NCBI GenBank assembly: GCA_007026445.1
Contig: VDMD01000056.1
Span: 101,226-165,225 of the forward strand
Direction of reading: 5' to 3'
DNA from: Schizophyllum amplum
Taxonomy: Eukaryota; Basidiomycota; Agaricomycetes; Agaricales; Schizophyllaceae
DNA: 64,000 bases
Within the stretch, counting starts at the first letter, position 1. Each line of letters starts with the position of its first letter. Positions 45,479 to 56,604 of this stretch are shown here, in pieces. The translations under genes were made by a program, and so were the position numbers. The notes beneath the pieces are model-generated. The model made no database searches. It saw only the letters and a program-made list of their open reading frames with translations, and was not told where the DNA came from.

Positions 45479-47431
45479 ATGGAACTCGCAGCGGACGCGC
45501 TGCTCGACCTAGCCGACGTTGTTCATGACGAAGGGATGGAGGAGGCAGAGCTGGATCACACCTTTCAAGCGTCAACTGGAGAGACGCGTGGGGATGCCTC
45601 AACCAGCCTACCGTCTCTGCATAACTCCCGTCCAGCCCCCTCTCATCTCGACGAATCTGCCTCCCCATTCGAAGCCGACGACCTCGAACGCGAGATCGCG
45701 ACTCTCCTCAACCAGGACGCGTCGCACACCGCCGATACAGCCCTTCTAACCGATCCGGATCACTCGCTCTCAACACAGCGCGCAGACGACGCGTCCGGCA
45801 CTGCCGCGCAACCCGGTATGAATCTGGCCGGGCTCTCGGCTATGATTCACACAGCTCAAGCTCAGCAGACGTCGCCTGACGCCCCGCCGCAGCTCAACAC
45901 CCGCAGCGCCCCCTCCTTCCACTCCCTCACGGCTGCCACGCTCGGCAGCGCTCGCCCCGACTCTCATCGATCGTACGATCCCCTGGCCGACGACGAGGAC
46001 GTACCGGACAGTCTATCCTCACCGCCGCGCAAGCGCCAGCGGCGCGAGCAAAGCGCGTCCGAGTCCACGGACTACTTCGCTTCGGATGGCGCGCTGTCAG
46101 GGGCTGACAACGAAGACGAGTGGAATGACTTTGCTTTGCAATTGTCGTATCAGGATGCTGACGGAGACGCGCCACCGTCTACGACACCCACTATGCATAT
46201 GGACGATGGGCTTCTTGACATGCACCTGTTCGATCCTCGATTCCAGACGGACCTGTCTGAGGAGGACGATGATATTTCGCCGATAATCTCCAGCGTACGG
46301 CCTCAGCATCAACCACCACCCTCAAGACCCGAAACTCGTTCATCCCCTCACCCTCTTGCAAGAGAAACAACACCCGCAGTGGAAGAAACAGAACCTCCAA
46401 TCGTCGACGCAGAAGAGTCTGTGAGGAGGATCAAGAAACCAAAGGACGCGAACGGATACCATGTGTGCGAGTATGAGCACTGCGACAAGTCATTCAAGCG
46501 TCGAAGTGATATGTTGCGGCATATGCGAATACATTCTGGGGATCGACCATATTTGTGCACTCATCCGGGCTGTGGGAAGTCATTTATCCAGGTATGCTTC
46601 GCTTGTATTCTGTACGATCACGCTCACCTTTATTTTCAGCGATCGGCTCTCAGCGTTCACGCTCGAGTCCACACCGGAGAGAAACCTCACACTTGCGAAT
46701 ACCCTCACTGCGGCAAGCTATTTGCCGACTCCAGTAGTCTCGCTCGGCACCGAAGAACGCATACGGGCAGCAGGCCCTTCAAGTGCGAGGAGCCCGGCTG
46801 CGACAAGGAGTTTACGCGGCGAGGTAATCTCAACTCGCATCTACGGACGCATGACCCGAATTATGAGCCAGAGCCGGACGTGTACGTTTTCTCAAACTCT
46901 GGCCTGCGCGTGTATACTGACAGTCACTGTAGGAAATATGACGCTACTGGAAAGAAGAAGCGCAAGCGCTCCGTCGCGAACGAGGACGATGAGTCTGGTG
47001 AAGAGGACAACAAGCTTCTCGAGTCTGTCAGGACCCTTTCCGCACTACTCACTGGCGATGAGCGTGGAATATCGAGCATCGGCGCAGAGCTCGCAGCCGC
47101 TATCGCTGAAGCGCGACGCGAGCCATCGCAACCGACGACCATCGACCCCGCGACCGACTATCAACAAGGGCAGCCGCCCACTGTCTACGAAATCGAGGAC
47201 GACGAAGAGGAGTCCGATGGCAATAATCCGGCTCCGCTCCGCTCAGGCCCGAAGGCTCTTGGGATAAGGCAAGCGACCCAGAACCGGACCGGGTCCTTGA
47301 GACGACGGCGCACCTCGACGCTTGACGATGACGGCGACGGGGAAGAGGACGATGATGAAGGCGGAGGCTCCACGGACGCCAACTCCTTCCCGACTCCCCT
47401 ACGCACGCGCAGGACCGCAGCCTCTTCGTAA
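45479..47431 (+). CDS. C2H2 zinc-finger transcription factor (four fingers)
   Basis: Nuclear DNA-binding protein, about 615 aa after splicing. A long acidic, Ser/Pro-rich N-terminus contains a basic RKRQRRE. Four TFIIIA-type fingers follow: CEYEHCDKSFKRRSDMLRH, CTHPGCGKSFIQ-RSALSVH, CEYPHCGKLFADSSSLARH and CEEPGCDKEFTRRGNLNSH, with linkers SGDRPYLC, TGEKPHTC and TGSRPFKC. A KKKRKR nuclear-localisation-like patch and an acidic Ser tail complete it. Two introns interrupt it: 48 bp inside finger 2 after FIQ, and 51 bp after PEPDV. Both are multiples of three and contain no stop codon. ATG 45479 is the first in-frame Met. The regulon is unknown. Confidence 0.85.
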   Translation: MELAADALLDLADVVHDEGMEEAELDHTFQASTGETRGDASTSLPSLHNSRPAPSHLDESASPFEADDLEREIATLLNQDASHTADTALLTDPDHSLSTQRADDASGTAAQPGMNLAGLSAMIHTAQAQQTSPDAPPQLNTRSAPSFHSLTAATLGSARPDSHRSYDPLADDEDVPDSLSSPPRKRQRREQSASESTDYFASDGALSGADNEDEWNDFALQLSYQDADGDAPPSTTPTMHMDDGLLDMHLFDPRFQTDLSEEDDDISPIISSVRPQHQPPPSRPETRSSPHPLARETTPAVEETEPPIVDAEESVRRIKKPKDANGYHVCEYEHCDKSFKRRSDMLRHMRIHSGDRPYLCTHPGCGKSFIQVCFACILYDHAHLYFQRSALSVHARVHTGEKPHTCEYPHCGKLFADSSSLARHRRTHTGSRPFKCEEPGCDKEFTRRGNLNSHLRTHDPNYEPEPDVYVFSNSGLRVYTDSHCRKYDATGKKKRKRSVANEDDESGEEDNKLLESVRTLSALLTGDERGISSIGAELAAAIAEARREPSQPTTIDPATDYQQGQPPTVYEIEDDEEESDGNNPAPLRSGPKALGIRQATQNRTGSLRRRRTSTLDDDGDGEEDDDEGGGSTDANSFPTPLRTRRTAASS

Positions 47432-47798
47432 TGACCCCTCCATTCCCGATACTACACAACTCCACGTCTAATGCTTGCAAGCCGCTTTGTATGGCAAATG
47501 TATTCTAGCGTCTGTATTCAGTACCCACTATCCGGTGCCTAATCGTTGCGTCTGGCCAGCGCTGTATTACACTGTATAGCGCGGCGCGTTTCTTGCCGCC
47601 GGGACCAGCGAACAGGCCACGGTTCCCCGTCGGACCGTTACGCCGGCATGTGAAATGGGCGTATGTCATTGTCATTGGGGTGCAAGTATAATATGCGGTC
47701 ACCGCTCCTCGGCGCGATCTCTTCCTGCCCGGCTCCGTCCGCCGCTTTATATTCTGCCAAGTCTTTCTTCTTCACTTACCACCACCATCTAACTCACC
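47432..47798. other. Intergenic, promoter of fructose-1,6-bisphosphatase
   Basis: Contains a TTTATATTC element at about 47746-47754, some 45-55 bp before the ATG, and pyrimidine-rich sequence leading to it. No gene. Confidence 0.45.
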
Positions 47799-49141
47799 AT
47801 GTCTGCCGAGCAACCACCCTCTACTGATCTCATCACCCTCACCCGGTAAGCCCCGCACAACCAGCCTGCTTCGAGCCCCTTTGCTTACCCCGCACTAGCC
47901 ATGTCCTCAGCGACCAGCTGCATCTGGGACCAAAGGCGACGGGCGACCTCACCCTGTTGCTCACTGCGATTCAGACCACCGCAAAGTTCATCGCAACAAA
48001 CGTCCGGAAAGCCCGTCTTATCAACCTGTGCGTCGCTACTTCCTCGCGTGCCGCCCGTACTGATCTTGCTGATCTGCAGCGTCGGCCTTGCGGGCGAGAC
48101 GAATGTGCAGGGCGAGGAGCAGAAGAAGCTCGATGTCCTATCGAACGATATTATGATCAACTCCCTGCGCGCTTCTGGCAAGACCGCCGTGCTCGTCTCG
48201 GAGGAGAACGAGGAGGCGATCATCATCGAGGACAAGTACAAGGGCCGCTACTGCGTCGTCTTCGACCCGCTCGATGGCTCCAGCAACATCGATGCCGGTG
48301 TCAACATCGGCACGATCTTCGGTATCTACAGAGTGGTATGTTGAGGCAGCGGCGTGCACTGGGCTGGGCGCTTACAGAAACTTGTAGAAGGAGGGCTCGA
48401 AGGGCGACATCTCAGACGTGCTACGACCGGGAAGTGAAATGGTTGCCGCGGGGTACACCATGTACGTCACACGAGCCCGGGGCGGGTATGAAATCGGCAC
48501 GCAGTGACTGACCTTCTCGAAGGTACGGCTCCTCTGCCAACTTTGTGCTCAGCACTGGCAATGGTGTCAACGGCTACACCCTCGACGCCGGTGTTGGCGA
48601 GTTTATCCTCACCCATCCTGACGTGCGTGTTCTATACCACTTTTGCTTTCTGGCGGCATCCTCACATCCCGCACAGATCAAGATCCCGAATCGCGGCAAG
48701 ATCTACTCCTTCAACGAGGGCAATGCGATGTTCTTCCACAAGCCCGTGAACGACTACTTGCAGTCGATCAAGTTTCCCGCGAATGGCAAGCCCTATAGCG
48801 CACGATACATTGGTTCCATGGTGGCCGACGTTCACCGTACCTTCTTGTACGGTGGCATCTTCGGCTACCCAGGCGACAAGAAGACCAAGACAGGGAAGTT
48901 GAGGATGCTATATGAGGCCTTCCCCATGGCCTTCTTGACCGAGCAGGTACGTGCGCTTTCGCTTGCTCAGACGCCCCTATTGACTGTCGAGCAGGCCGGA
49001 GGTGTCGCGACCGATGGCACCCGTCGTGTGTTGGACATCATGCCGAAGTCCATTCACGAGCGTTGTCCCGTCTTCCTCGGTAGCCGCGATGATGTCCTGG
49101 ATGTCATGAAGTTCTACGAGGACGCCGAGGGTCAGCAATGA
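47799..49141 (+). CDS. FBP1: Fructose-1,6-bisphosphatase
   Basis: Gluconeogenic enzyme: fructose 1,6-bisphosphate plus water gives fructose 6-phosphate plus phosphate; cytosolic and Mg-dependent. About 350 aa in seven exons. N-terminus [18 protein letters not shown]/active-site region [20 protein letters not shown]; metal site [26 protein letters not shown], holding the Asp/Glu metal ligands; [39 protein letters not shown]; substrate-binding [21 protein letters not shown]; end FYEDAEGQQ. Introns have ordinary GT-AG borders. No obvious changes at catalytic residues. Yeast FBP1 is repressed by glucose; the relevant sites cannot be assigned here. Confidence 0.96.
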
Positions 49142-49511
49142 GCGCCTGCATATATCCAAGATCTGTAGCAATAGGAGCGCGAATGTAAAGTACGAACCAC
49201 CATTATACTACACTACAACATAGATGCAGTTACGATCAGGCAAGCAGCAGACCGACGTGTGCAATGTGTGGCTAGTTTGGAGAACAATGGGCCGGTTCTG
49301 GCGGCCCGCGGTCCGGAACTGCCGCCTGATGGCCCGCTGCGGTAAGCCGCGGCCCGGACACTCGCTTTGTGCTCAACTTCCACCTTCAGTCGCAGCGGCA
49401 GGCAAGTCGGGCGTAAGGGATCCCAAGAAGCGCGATGTTTCATAACAAGGTGCATGACCTTTTTATCTGCTGTTGCATCCACAACTCAACTCGCTTCTGC
49501 AGCGCAAACCA
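49142..49511. other. Intergenic
   Basis: The 3' flank of FBP1 and the promoter of the next gene, on the same strand. Nothing supportable. Confidence 0.5.
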
Positions 49512-51079
49512 ATGCGAGTTCAGTCGGATGATGAATCCGAAGGGGAGAGCTCGGTGCCCGTTAAACGCCCGAGAATCGAGGAGGAGCCATTTTTCAGCGA
49601 GGACGAGGAAATCGATGTAGAAGGTGCCGACCCACCGAGCCACGCCCCGAGCCGCCTGGTCCGCAGGCAATCCTCCGGGAGCAGCAAGCGCCCTTCAAAA
49701 CCCACTGCGAAAGCCCATCCTCCCAAGAAGCGCAAACGCGCCGCTGCATCGGACGCAGAGTCTGAGGACGAGTTCTTCCACGATGCAGTGGACAGCGACG
49801 CGTTTGACGAGCCGCCATCCGAAGAAAGAGACGACGGGGACGATGACTTCGTCGTGGACGACGGGCCGAAGCGCGGGAAGGGCAAGGCAGCCGCAGGGCG
49901 CAGCAAAGCGCGACCCAAGGACGACGCCAAGACTAAGGACGACCGCCAAAAGCCTCCGCCGACGAAGCGCGCACGTCCGACGCCCTCATTGACGATCGAC
50001 GACAGCGCGTCGCAGGCGTCGGGGGACACGCCCGCGTCGGCCGCCCCGGAGACGGCGGGTGGCGGGGTCTCGCTGAAGGCTCTGCCACGGATCAAGAAGA
50101 ACAAGAGCACTGCGAGTACTGCGCCGGGGACGCCTGCGGCTGCGAAGGGCAGCGGAACCAAGGCGGGCGCGCCACCGACAAAGGCAGCGTTGGATTTGAG
50201 CAAGGACCTCGGTATCCGGGCGAACTCGCGCAAAGCGGCAGCGAATGCTCCTGCGAGCGACCTGAATCTGATGAACAAGGACATCTATTCGTCGTTGTTC
50301 AAGGTACGTGGCTGGCTGTGGTACAGGAGGTGGATCGGCTAATGCAACGTCACAGGGCGGTGCTGGACCTCCACGCGCGGGAGTCAAGGTCGATGATGGA
50401 CGCAAGGAGTTGATGAAGAAACGAGACGAGGAGCGCGCTAAACGGCAAGAGAGCTTGGTGAGTACAGCTGCCGTCTCTGCCGTTTCTCCATCGCTCTCCG
50501 CCCCGTCACATATGCTAAAATTATCACGTATCTTTTCCCCGTGCTCTCTCAACCACAATATCCTCGGAATATGGTAACTGACCTATGCTCTCAGCGTCAC
50601 ACATTCGACCTCCAAGCGCAGACAGAGAAGATCATCCACTTCGAGCATCGACTACGTGCGCAAGGCAACGGAGTGTTATACCCCAACTTTCTCGCCGCAA
50701 AATGGCGGGACGTGTATGAGCGCGACAAGCGGGAGCGAGAGCAGCAGGCCCGATCAGATTCGGGGGCGGGACACCCGGTGAGAGAAGGCAATTTAGCTGA
50801 GAAACACAACATTAGCTGTGCACGCGTCGGCTGGGTCCACGACAGTTATGTATCTTGTACATGTAAACTTTGCTATGATGCGTTCAAAACTCAGAATTTG
50901 AGAATTCTGTTGTTCTCCAGTCTACGCAGGCAGTCGTTGACCGCGGCCAAGCGGACTGGCCGCGCCATCGCAGATCCCCAAGGCTTCTCACCTCATCTCG
51001 GTCCCTCCTCCAAGTCGGCGCTAAAATCGAATTGTCAGCGGAACTGGATACTCAGGTGGCGACAGACCACAAACCACTA
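49512..51079 (+). CDS. Unrecognised charged, probably nuclear protein
   Basis: I do not recognise the family. The first exon (about 265 codons from ATG 49512) is disordered and highly charged, with alternating acidic (DAESEDEFF, ERDDGDDDFVVDDG) and basic (PPKKRKRAAA, KRGKGKAAAGRSKARPK) patches typical of nuclear chromatin or RNA proteins. After two introns (50305-50355 and about 50460-50594) comes a more ordered segment, LDLSKDLGIRANSRK ... TFDLQAQTEKIIHFEHRLRA, then GVLYPNFLAAKWRDVYERDKR, which looks conserved. The 3' end is uncertain: the frame is open to 51079, but a donor GTGAGA at about 50778 could end the protein earlier (near 50868). Confidence 0.62.
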
Positions 51080-51105
51080 GGACTCACGAGTGCGAGCGAG
51101 CGAAT

Positions 51106-52842
51106 TCATACATTGTTATTGTCCGTGGCAGGCCACTCTATGCCATCGAGATTCGTCTCCAGCGTTAGCAACGCTTCTACGCGCTGCCCGTCATGAAGGG
51201 TTCGTGTAGTCCGCCTGGATTCCAAGACAACACGCAGAGCTTGGGCAACCTTCAATTTCGCTTTCACCTCGTCGTCATCGTGATCACGCTCGTCATGTCC
51301 AACATGCACCGCTAACGACTTTAGTCCAGGGACGAGGGGGGGACTACCGTCGTCGACGATAAGTATGGAGAGAAGGTCCGAATCAACGAAGCTGGTTAGA
51401 GCTGCGGTTCTGTGCTGTCCTCTGGCTAAGCGTAGTGTCGAGATTGCTGGAAGTTGTCGCAGGCAAGCCTTGATTGCCTGAAGCAGCGCATCCTCTGTCA
51501 CGATTTGCACGATCTCGAGCGTGCAAAGAGAAGTTTGCATGCCTCCGGACCGCTCTACGAAGCGGAGGAGATCGTCCTCGATGCTTCCCGGAAAGGGCGA
51601 ATCGATGCGGAGGTGGTGAAGGTTGGGAGAGATGATGATGGGCAGGATCGTGAAGGCAAACCGGTCGAGACACAAGTGGCGGATGGCCGGCATGTTAATC
51701 GGGGTGGTGTCGCCGACATCGGCCATATCCAGAGCCCTCACACTGAGGCTTTCTACAGTGCGAGCACACTGGCGAACGGCATCCTCGACTTCAGCCCAGT
51801 TCATTACGGTGAGGGAAAGCGTGGAGAGTTGCCATGATGACGGAATTTCAAGATGTTGAGAATATAGGCTGCACATATCGAGTGTGAAGTGGCGGACACT
51901 CGGTGAGTTGAATAGAAACGCGTGTGGCTGGTCCATGTTCGGCTCTTCCAGCTCCAAGTCCTCCGACCGCGTCAGGGCATAGATGTCCACAGTTTCGAGG
52001 GCCTCGAGAGTGTCGTCTGGCAAGCCACGCAAGAGACCCGTGTCTCCAGATAGCTGCAACGATGTCCATCTATGGCTCGACATCGTGTGAATGGTCTTGT
52101 ACATGCGGATAAACGCTTGCGTACGCGCCAGAGGCTCTTCTTCGTCGTAGCCCGAGTAGTGGTTCGTTCCATAAGCCATGCGTACATAGAGCGGGTGTTG
52201 GCTCGAGCGGACGATGAACCGCGATGTGGCATGGATTGCGGCAAGATGCATGTTGGTGAACATCGACGGATAGTCAACGAGGATATGGTTCCAAAGGCTA
52301 GGCATGTCGAGCGATGCGCGCCTCCATGCGACACACACGCGCGTGTAAGCAGGATCCCCCAGCTTGTCCCCGATGTTGTAGCCAGATGGCCTTTGTGGTT
52401 CGTCAATCTCAGAGAAGCGGTGATGACCATCCGAATGCAGCCAACGACCTCGTTTCTGTTCGTATTCGTCGCGTTCGTCCCAGGAGATATTCCACTCGTG
52501 CCTTTGCTGCGCGGCGCAGAATGAAAATATCTCTTGCAGGATGTCGGGCGCTAGACGACGGACAGGTGCCACGTACGACGTGTTGATTGCCAGCTGTGTT
52601 GATACTGTCTCTCGTAGTTGTTGCAGGCGGACGATCTCATCCTCTATCCAGGCGAGGTCGAAGGCCAGTTGGCTCGAAAGTCGTTTGACCTCGCTCGCGT
52701 CTGCTGGAGACGGCAGGACACCGTCGCGATGAAGTTGGATGCTTGCAATCTTCTCTGATTGCGCAACGAGATCCTGCGACTGGGCGCCTATTCTAGAAGA
52801 AGGCGGTACAGGCGCAGAGTGGGACTGTACTGGACTGGTCAT
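51106..52842 (-). CDS. F-box protein with LRR-like C-terminal region
   Basis: Single-exon gene, about 578 aa. Coiled coil (residues about 30-75, SSQLAFDLAWIEDEIVRLQQ), then the F-box YVAPVRRLAPDILQEIFSFC, the conserved VCVAWRRASLDMPSLWNHI, and irregular leucine-rich segments such as SVRHFTLDMCSLYS and SLSVRALDMADVG. The protein ends LDGIEWPATDNNNV. ATG 52842 (MTSPVQSHSAP) is preferred; the frame extends upstream only through a TTG. Presumed SCF ubiquitin-ligase receptor with unknown target. Similar in plan to the F-box gene at 251-1948. Confidence 0.82.
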   Translation of the reverse strand: MTSPVQSHSAPVPPSSRIGAQSQDLVAQSEKIASIQLHRDGVLPSPADASEVKRLSSQLAFDLAWIEDEIVRLQQLRETVSTQLAINTSYVAPVRRLAPDILQEIFSFCAAQQRHEWNISWDERDEYEQKRGRWLHSDGHHRFSEIDEPQRPSGYNIGDKLGDPAYTRVCVAWRRASLDMPSLWNHILVDYPSMFTNMHLAAIHATSRFIVRSSQHPLYVRMAYGTNHYSGYDEEEPLARTQAFIRMYKTIHTMSSHRWTSLQLSGDTGLLRGLPDDTLEALETVDIYALTRSEDLELEEPNMDQPHAFLFNSPSVRHFTLDMCSLYSQHLEIPSSWQLSTLSLTVMNWAEVEDAVRQCARTVESLSVRALDMADVGDTTPINMPAIRHLCLDRFAFTILPIIISPNLHHLRIDSPFPGSIEDDLLRFVERSGGMQTSLCTLEIVQIVTEDALLQAIKACLRQLPAISTLRLARGQHRTAALTSFVDSDLLSILIVDDGSPPLVPGLKSLAVHVGHDERDHDDDEVKAKLKVAQALRVVLESRRTTRTLHDGQRVEALLTLETNLDGIEWPATDNNNV

Positions 52843-53939
52843 TTTGTGGTCACTGCACTGTGGCAGTGCACAGTTTGAGTCAGAGTTACCTTGCTTGCAA
52901 GGTCTCTTGCAGTTGCAGGGATGTACAGTACATATGTACAAACAATGACGTCAGTATGCTCTTATGTGGTTGCCTTGCCCAAGCCTTGCCTGTTGGCTGG
53001 GTCTTACCACTCGCTTTGCCAGTCTTTCGGTATTGAGGTTCGACTGCGCCATTCATACCCACGCTGCACATTCGACCTCGCTTCCTGCCCAGTTCTTCGC
53101 TCGCTATGGAATATGGAGTGGATCTCATGATCAGCTGCGACCGCAGTGCCGATAGTCTTCATGACCCTTGCTGTAAACGAAATGCATTGATCTTTGCAGT
53201 CCTTCCTCTTTAGTTCTACGCTTCCTTGTCCAGTATTGCTCGATTCGTACTGGTGACCCCTCGATCCCAACTCGAAAAGCAAGAAATCGACCCCTTTCCC
53301 TCTTTTGCAACGCCGCCACCGTCGATGGTCATTGTTCTTCCGTGCTCCGGCCAGGCATTTACCAAGGCAAGACCATATATGGCGGCAAACTCCCCAACAC
53401 TCACGGACGTTACAATTAGATATCCTCGTAAGTACGTGAGTCTGTTATTTATCGGATCCCGTCGCATAACTGCATTTTGGAGCGGACAACCGGGGACGCC
53501 TGACCAGCGTCACTGGACTCAAGCGGGGTTCGGATTTCCGCGGAATCCTGGTCCATCGGTGTGATCTTTGACGTTGCCGAGTCATCGGTATAGTGAACGA
53601 GATGCCCGGTCGATATAGAGGACAATCAGCGGCGTAGAAAGGTCCGGAACGCCCCTCCCCCCGGGGCTCTGCATCTCGCAATTCAGTTACGTCCTCGTCT
53701 GTCCTGTGGACCAGCGGGGTCTAACCTTTGCACCCTATATTCCCCGCAGCATAAGCTTCCAAACAACTTGACCGGCGGGGCCTACAGGAGCGCGGGCATG
53801 TCGTGGCAGGGTCGGGCGCGATCTATGCATCTCCTCCGAGCCACAGGAAGCATCAGGAAGCATTCCCATGATTGCACTGCAGCTTACACCCCGTTGTGAG
53901 TTGTGCCCTTGCCTTGTTCTCCCGTCACTGACTCGCTCT
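52843..53939. other. Intergenic
   Basis: The promoter side of the F-box gene plus further sequence with only unrecognised frames. Confidence 0.45.
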
Positions 53940-54465
53940 CTCGCGCAGAGTTTTTCACGCTGTGATTGTCCTCACATCCGCTGGCTCAGCCTGGCCGCTG
54001 CGGTATTTGGCTCTACTTGTTGTGCTCGCAGACCAGTGTTGCCACCAGCGATGATACAACTCTTCCCGCGGGTGACGCGTTCTCGAACGCGTACAGTACA
54101 CGATCACGACGCCCGGCATTTTCTTGAACATCGACTGCTCGAACGTGTTGATGTACGTGATCCCACGCCCGGCTGTATGGATGGCTCTGCCAGCTACGGC
54201 ACTGTGCAGGCGGACAAATCCAGCTCGGCTACCTCTGCCGCTGTCACCTTCGTCTCTGCGTCCACGCGGCTGTGTTGACCTCAGCTGCCGCTACCCCCGT
54301 TGCCGCCTCGTCCGCCGCTGAATTATCAGCTGCAGAGACTTCTGCTGCCGCATGCGACCTCCGGCGCGGCGCCGTCGTCCGCCGCCGTCATCGTCGCCGA
54401 GCGACGCTGAGGACCACGAGCGCTGACGCGACTATCTCTGCACCGATGACTTCTGTTTTGTGACA
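53940..54465 (+). pseudogene. Possible decayed Ser/Ala-rich secreted protein gene
   Basis: Short segments in different plus-strand frames resemble the parts of a Ser/Thr-rich cell-surface protein. There is a hydrophobic leader-like stretch (about 53965-54030) and TSDDTTLPAGDAFSNAY. Next, in another frame, come TITTPGIFLNIDCSN, SSSATSAAVTFVSAST and an Ala/Ser tail (SAAATPVAASSAAELSAAET). No single splice model keeps one frame. Either a pseudogene or coincidence of low-complexity sequence. Confidence 0.28.
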
Positions 54466-55141
54466 GTTCGCCCCCGATGCTAGCAGTTTGACCGTGATAA
54501 GTATTGATGTGGACAACCGTCGAAGGGGCGACCAAGAGCGCCGGAAGATGCGGGAGACGGGGCGCGAGACGCGACGAAGTGCGAGCACGACGCGTGACAG
54601 GATCGATATGAGTATACACTGTGGACTGGACAATGACATGGTCTTAGTAGCCTCGCATTGCCATGTAGCCGTAGATATAGGTAGAGAATCTAGAGATCAG
54701 TAATCAATCGAAGCAGCCAAGTTTATGCAGAAGACCCGACTGACACTGGACAGGAGGCCGTAACAATCAATATCAGCATCGTCAGCATCGGGCTTACACA
54801 AATGGGAGTCTGGGAAAAGTTGAGTGTGCGTCGCAAGCAAGGTGTCTGCCGGCGAAGACGGCGCTTCTCTAGTCTCAGTAACTTTAACTTCAAGTCACTA
54901 AGTTACACTGTACAGTTGACAGTCTGAGTAAGTAAAGAGCAACCAGACACGTGATCTACACGTGAATCTCAGTCGTTCAACGTTCACGGACAAGCAAAGT
55001 GTTCCCAGATGAAGCAGACAGCAGTACATACGCAGTGGAATGTGCTAGATAACGAAAGCATAGGTAATAGTGTACATGGTAATGAGCGTCTGGGATGTCA
55101 TAGATCTTCATCAGAATCGTCGTCGTCGTCGTCGCTCACGT
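54466..55141. other. Intergenic
   Basis: No gene seen. A short GTCGTC(GTC)n run lies at about 55117-55134, next to the 3' end of the next F-box gene. Confidence 0.45.
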
Positions 55142-56604
55142 TCATATCAGCGGCCCATCTTCATATCTCTCGACAACGATATCTACGCCGAACTTCTGGA
55201 GCATCCAACTATCTAAATTCGCGAGTGGAGAACAGTTTCGTAGTGTGAGCGCGCGCACGCGCGGCGGACATGCGACCCCCTCCGCCGCCGCGATAGCACG
55301 CGTTTGCACAATGCCCACAAGCGACGACGCGTCCATGGAGCGGCATTGTATGCGTCGTAGCTTCGCGCACGGACGCAGCGTTTGACCGAGTGCAGGAATG
55401 TCCAGCGGCTTGAGCGCGGAGAATATATTCGGGTGCATTTTAACCAAGGAGAGCTCATCGAGCGCCAACAGACCGGCAAATAGGCGCGCAAAGGCGCCCT
55501 GCTCCGCGTGCACCGTCACGAGCTCGAGGAAGATGATCTTTGCGAGGTCGAAAGGAGCCGATCGAGGTGCGATATGCGCCGACATTTGCGCGATGAGAGG
55601 GGTGGAGTCGCATCGTTCGTTGCCTGGGCCATAAAGATTATCGGCGTCCTCGATGGAGAGGCTCTGTAGATGGGCATAGAAACGAGGCTGAGGAGTTTTC
55701 GTGCGCTCTCGACATCGACGTAGCCGAAGGAGAAGGACGCGAGGGCGGGGAAGACCAATGTCTTGACGGACGACGCGCGACATGTGTCCACGTCATCGAA
55801 GTCGGGTCCCCACCCACAGAGTACGAGCGAGTGTAGGTGTGGGGAGGACCGTACAAGAGCGGCGAAGCACTCCCACGATGGCATGACGTACTCTGTCTGG
55901 TACCGGAATTCGAGGTGAGTTAGGTCGTGCAGCGCGGGCGATGTCCAATCGACGTGCGTGCCATGAAGAACGACTTCTTCGAGGCGAGGGAGCGGCCCCG
56001 AGAAGAGCGGGTCGGACTCGAGCTCGTCACGCTCCGGGTCCGTGCCATATGCGGAGAACATGGGATTGGGCCGCATGAGCGCGATGCGGGCCAGCTGTCG
56101 AGGACTAACATCCTTTGTCTTCTCGAGGAACGCGCGCATAACGGGCAGTGTGTCGCATATGACATCTAGGTTTCCCCAGCGCTGTGCGTGTGGAAGAATG
56201 TCTTCGAGACACTCGCGCATCTCGTCCGGCTCGCAAAGAGGTACATCGCTATCGTCGACGTAGTCTGGGTTGCGGACGTCAATGTTAATATCGAGATGGG
56301 CGGTCGCCGAACGAGCAAGGCTCATTCTGACGAGGGAGCGCTTGCCCGTGGTGAAAGGGATGGCGATTGTGATGTTTTTCCACAAGTGAGGTGCCGCGCA
56401 GGCGATTTGCCGCCATCGACGACAGACCTGGCTGACCGCCAGAGCGGCGAGCATCCCTGGATACGTCGATCCCAGTGGTATGGAAGGGTCCGGAAGTGAG
56501 GCGGCAGCAAAAACGATGGCAAGGATTTCGGTGGGTACGCGGTCCACCGCGGCGGCGGAAGGACGAGGCTGATGGTACATTGCGATGACGAGAGACAGGG
56601 GCAT
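55142..56604 (-). CDS. F-box protein interrupted by a -1 frameshift
   Basis: N-terminal frame from ATG 56604: MPLSLVIAMYHQ, the F-box VDRVPTEILAIVFAAASLPD, VCRRWRQIACAAPHLWKNI and leucine-rich segments up to ESARKLLSLVSMP. The coding potential then moves to another frame, LQSLSIEDADNLYGPGNER, and runs to YEDGPLI at 55142. One missing base near 55671-55674 (CCCATCTACAG, expected one base longer) explains the shift, and no usable intron does. If the base is truly missing, the protein is truncated at 55516. Presumed SCF receptor. Confidence 0.72.

Noticed and set aside
49520..50284. 254-codon antisense frame rich in Ser/Ala/Leu
   Set aside because: Shadow of the charged plus-strand exon; GC-rich codons leave the antisense open.
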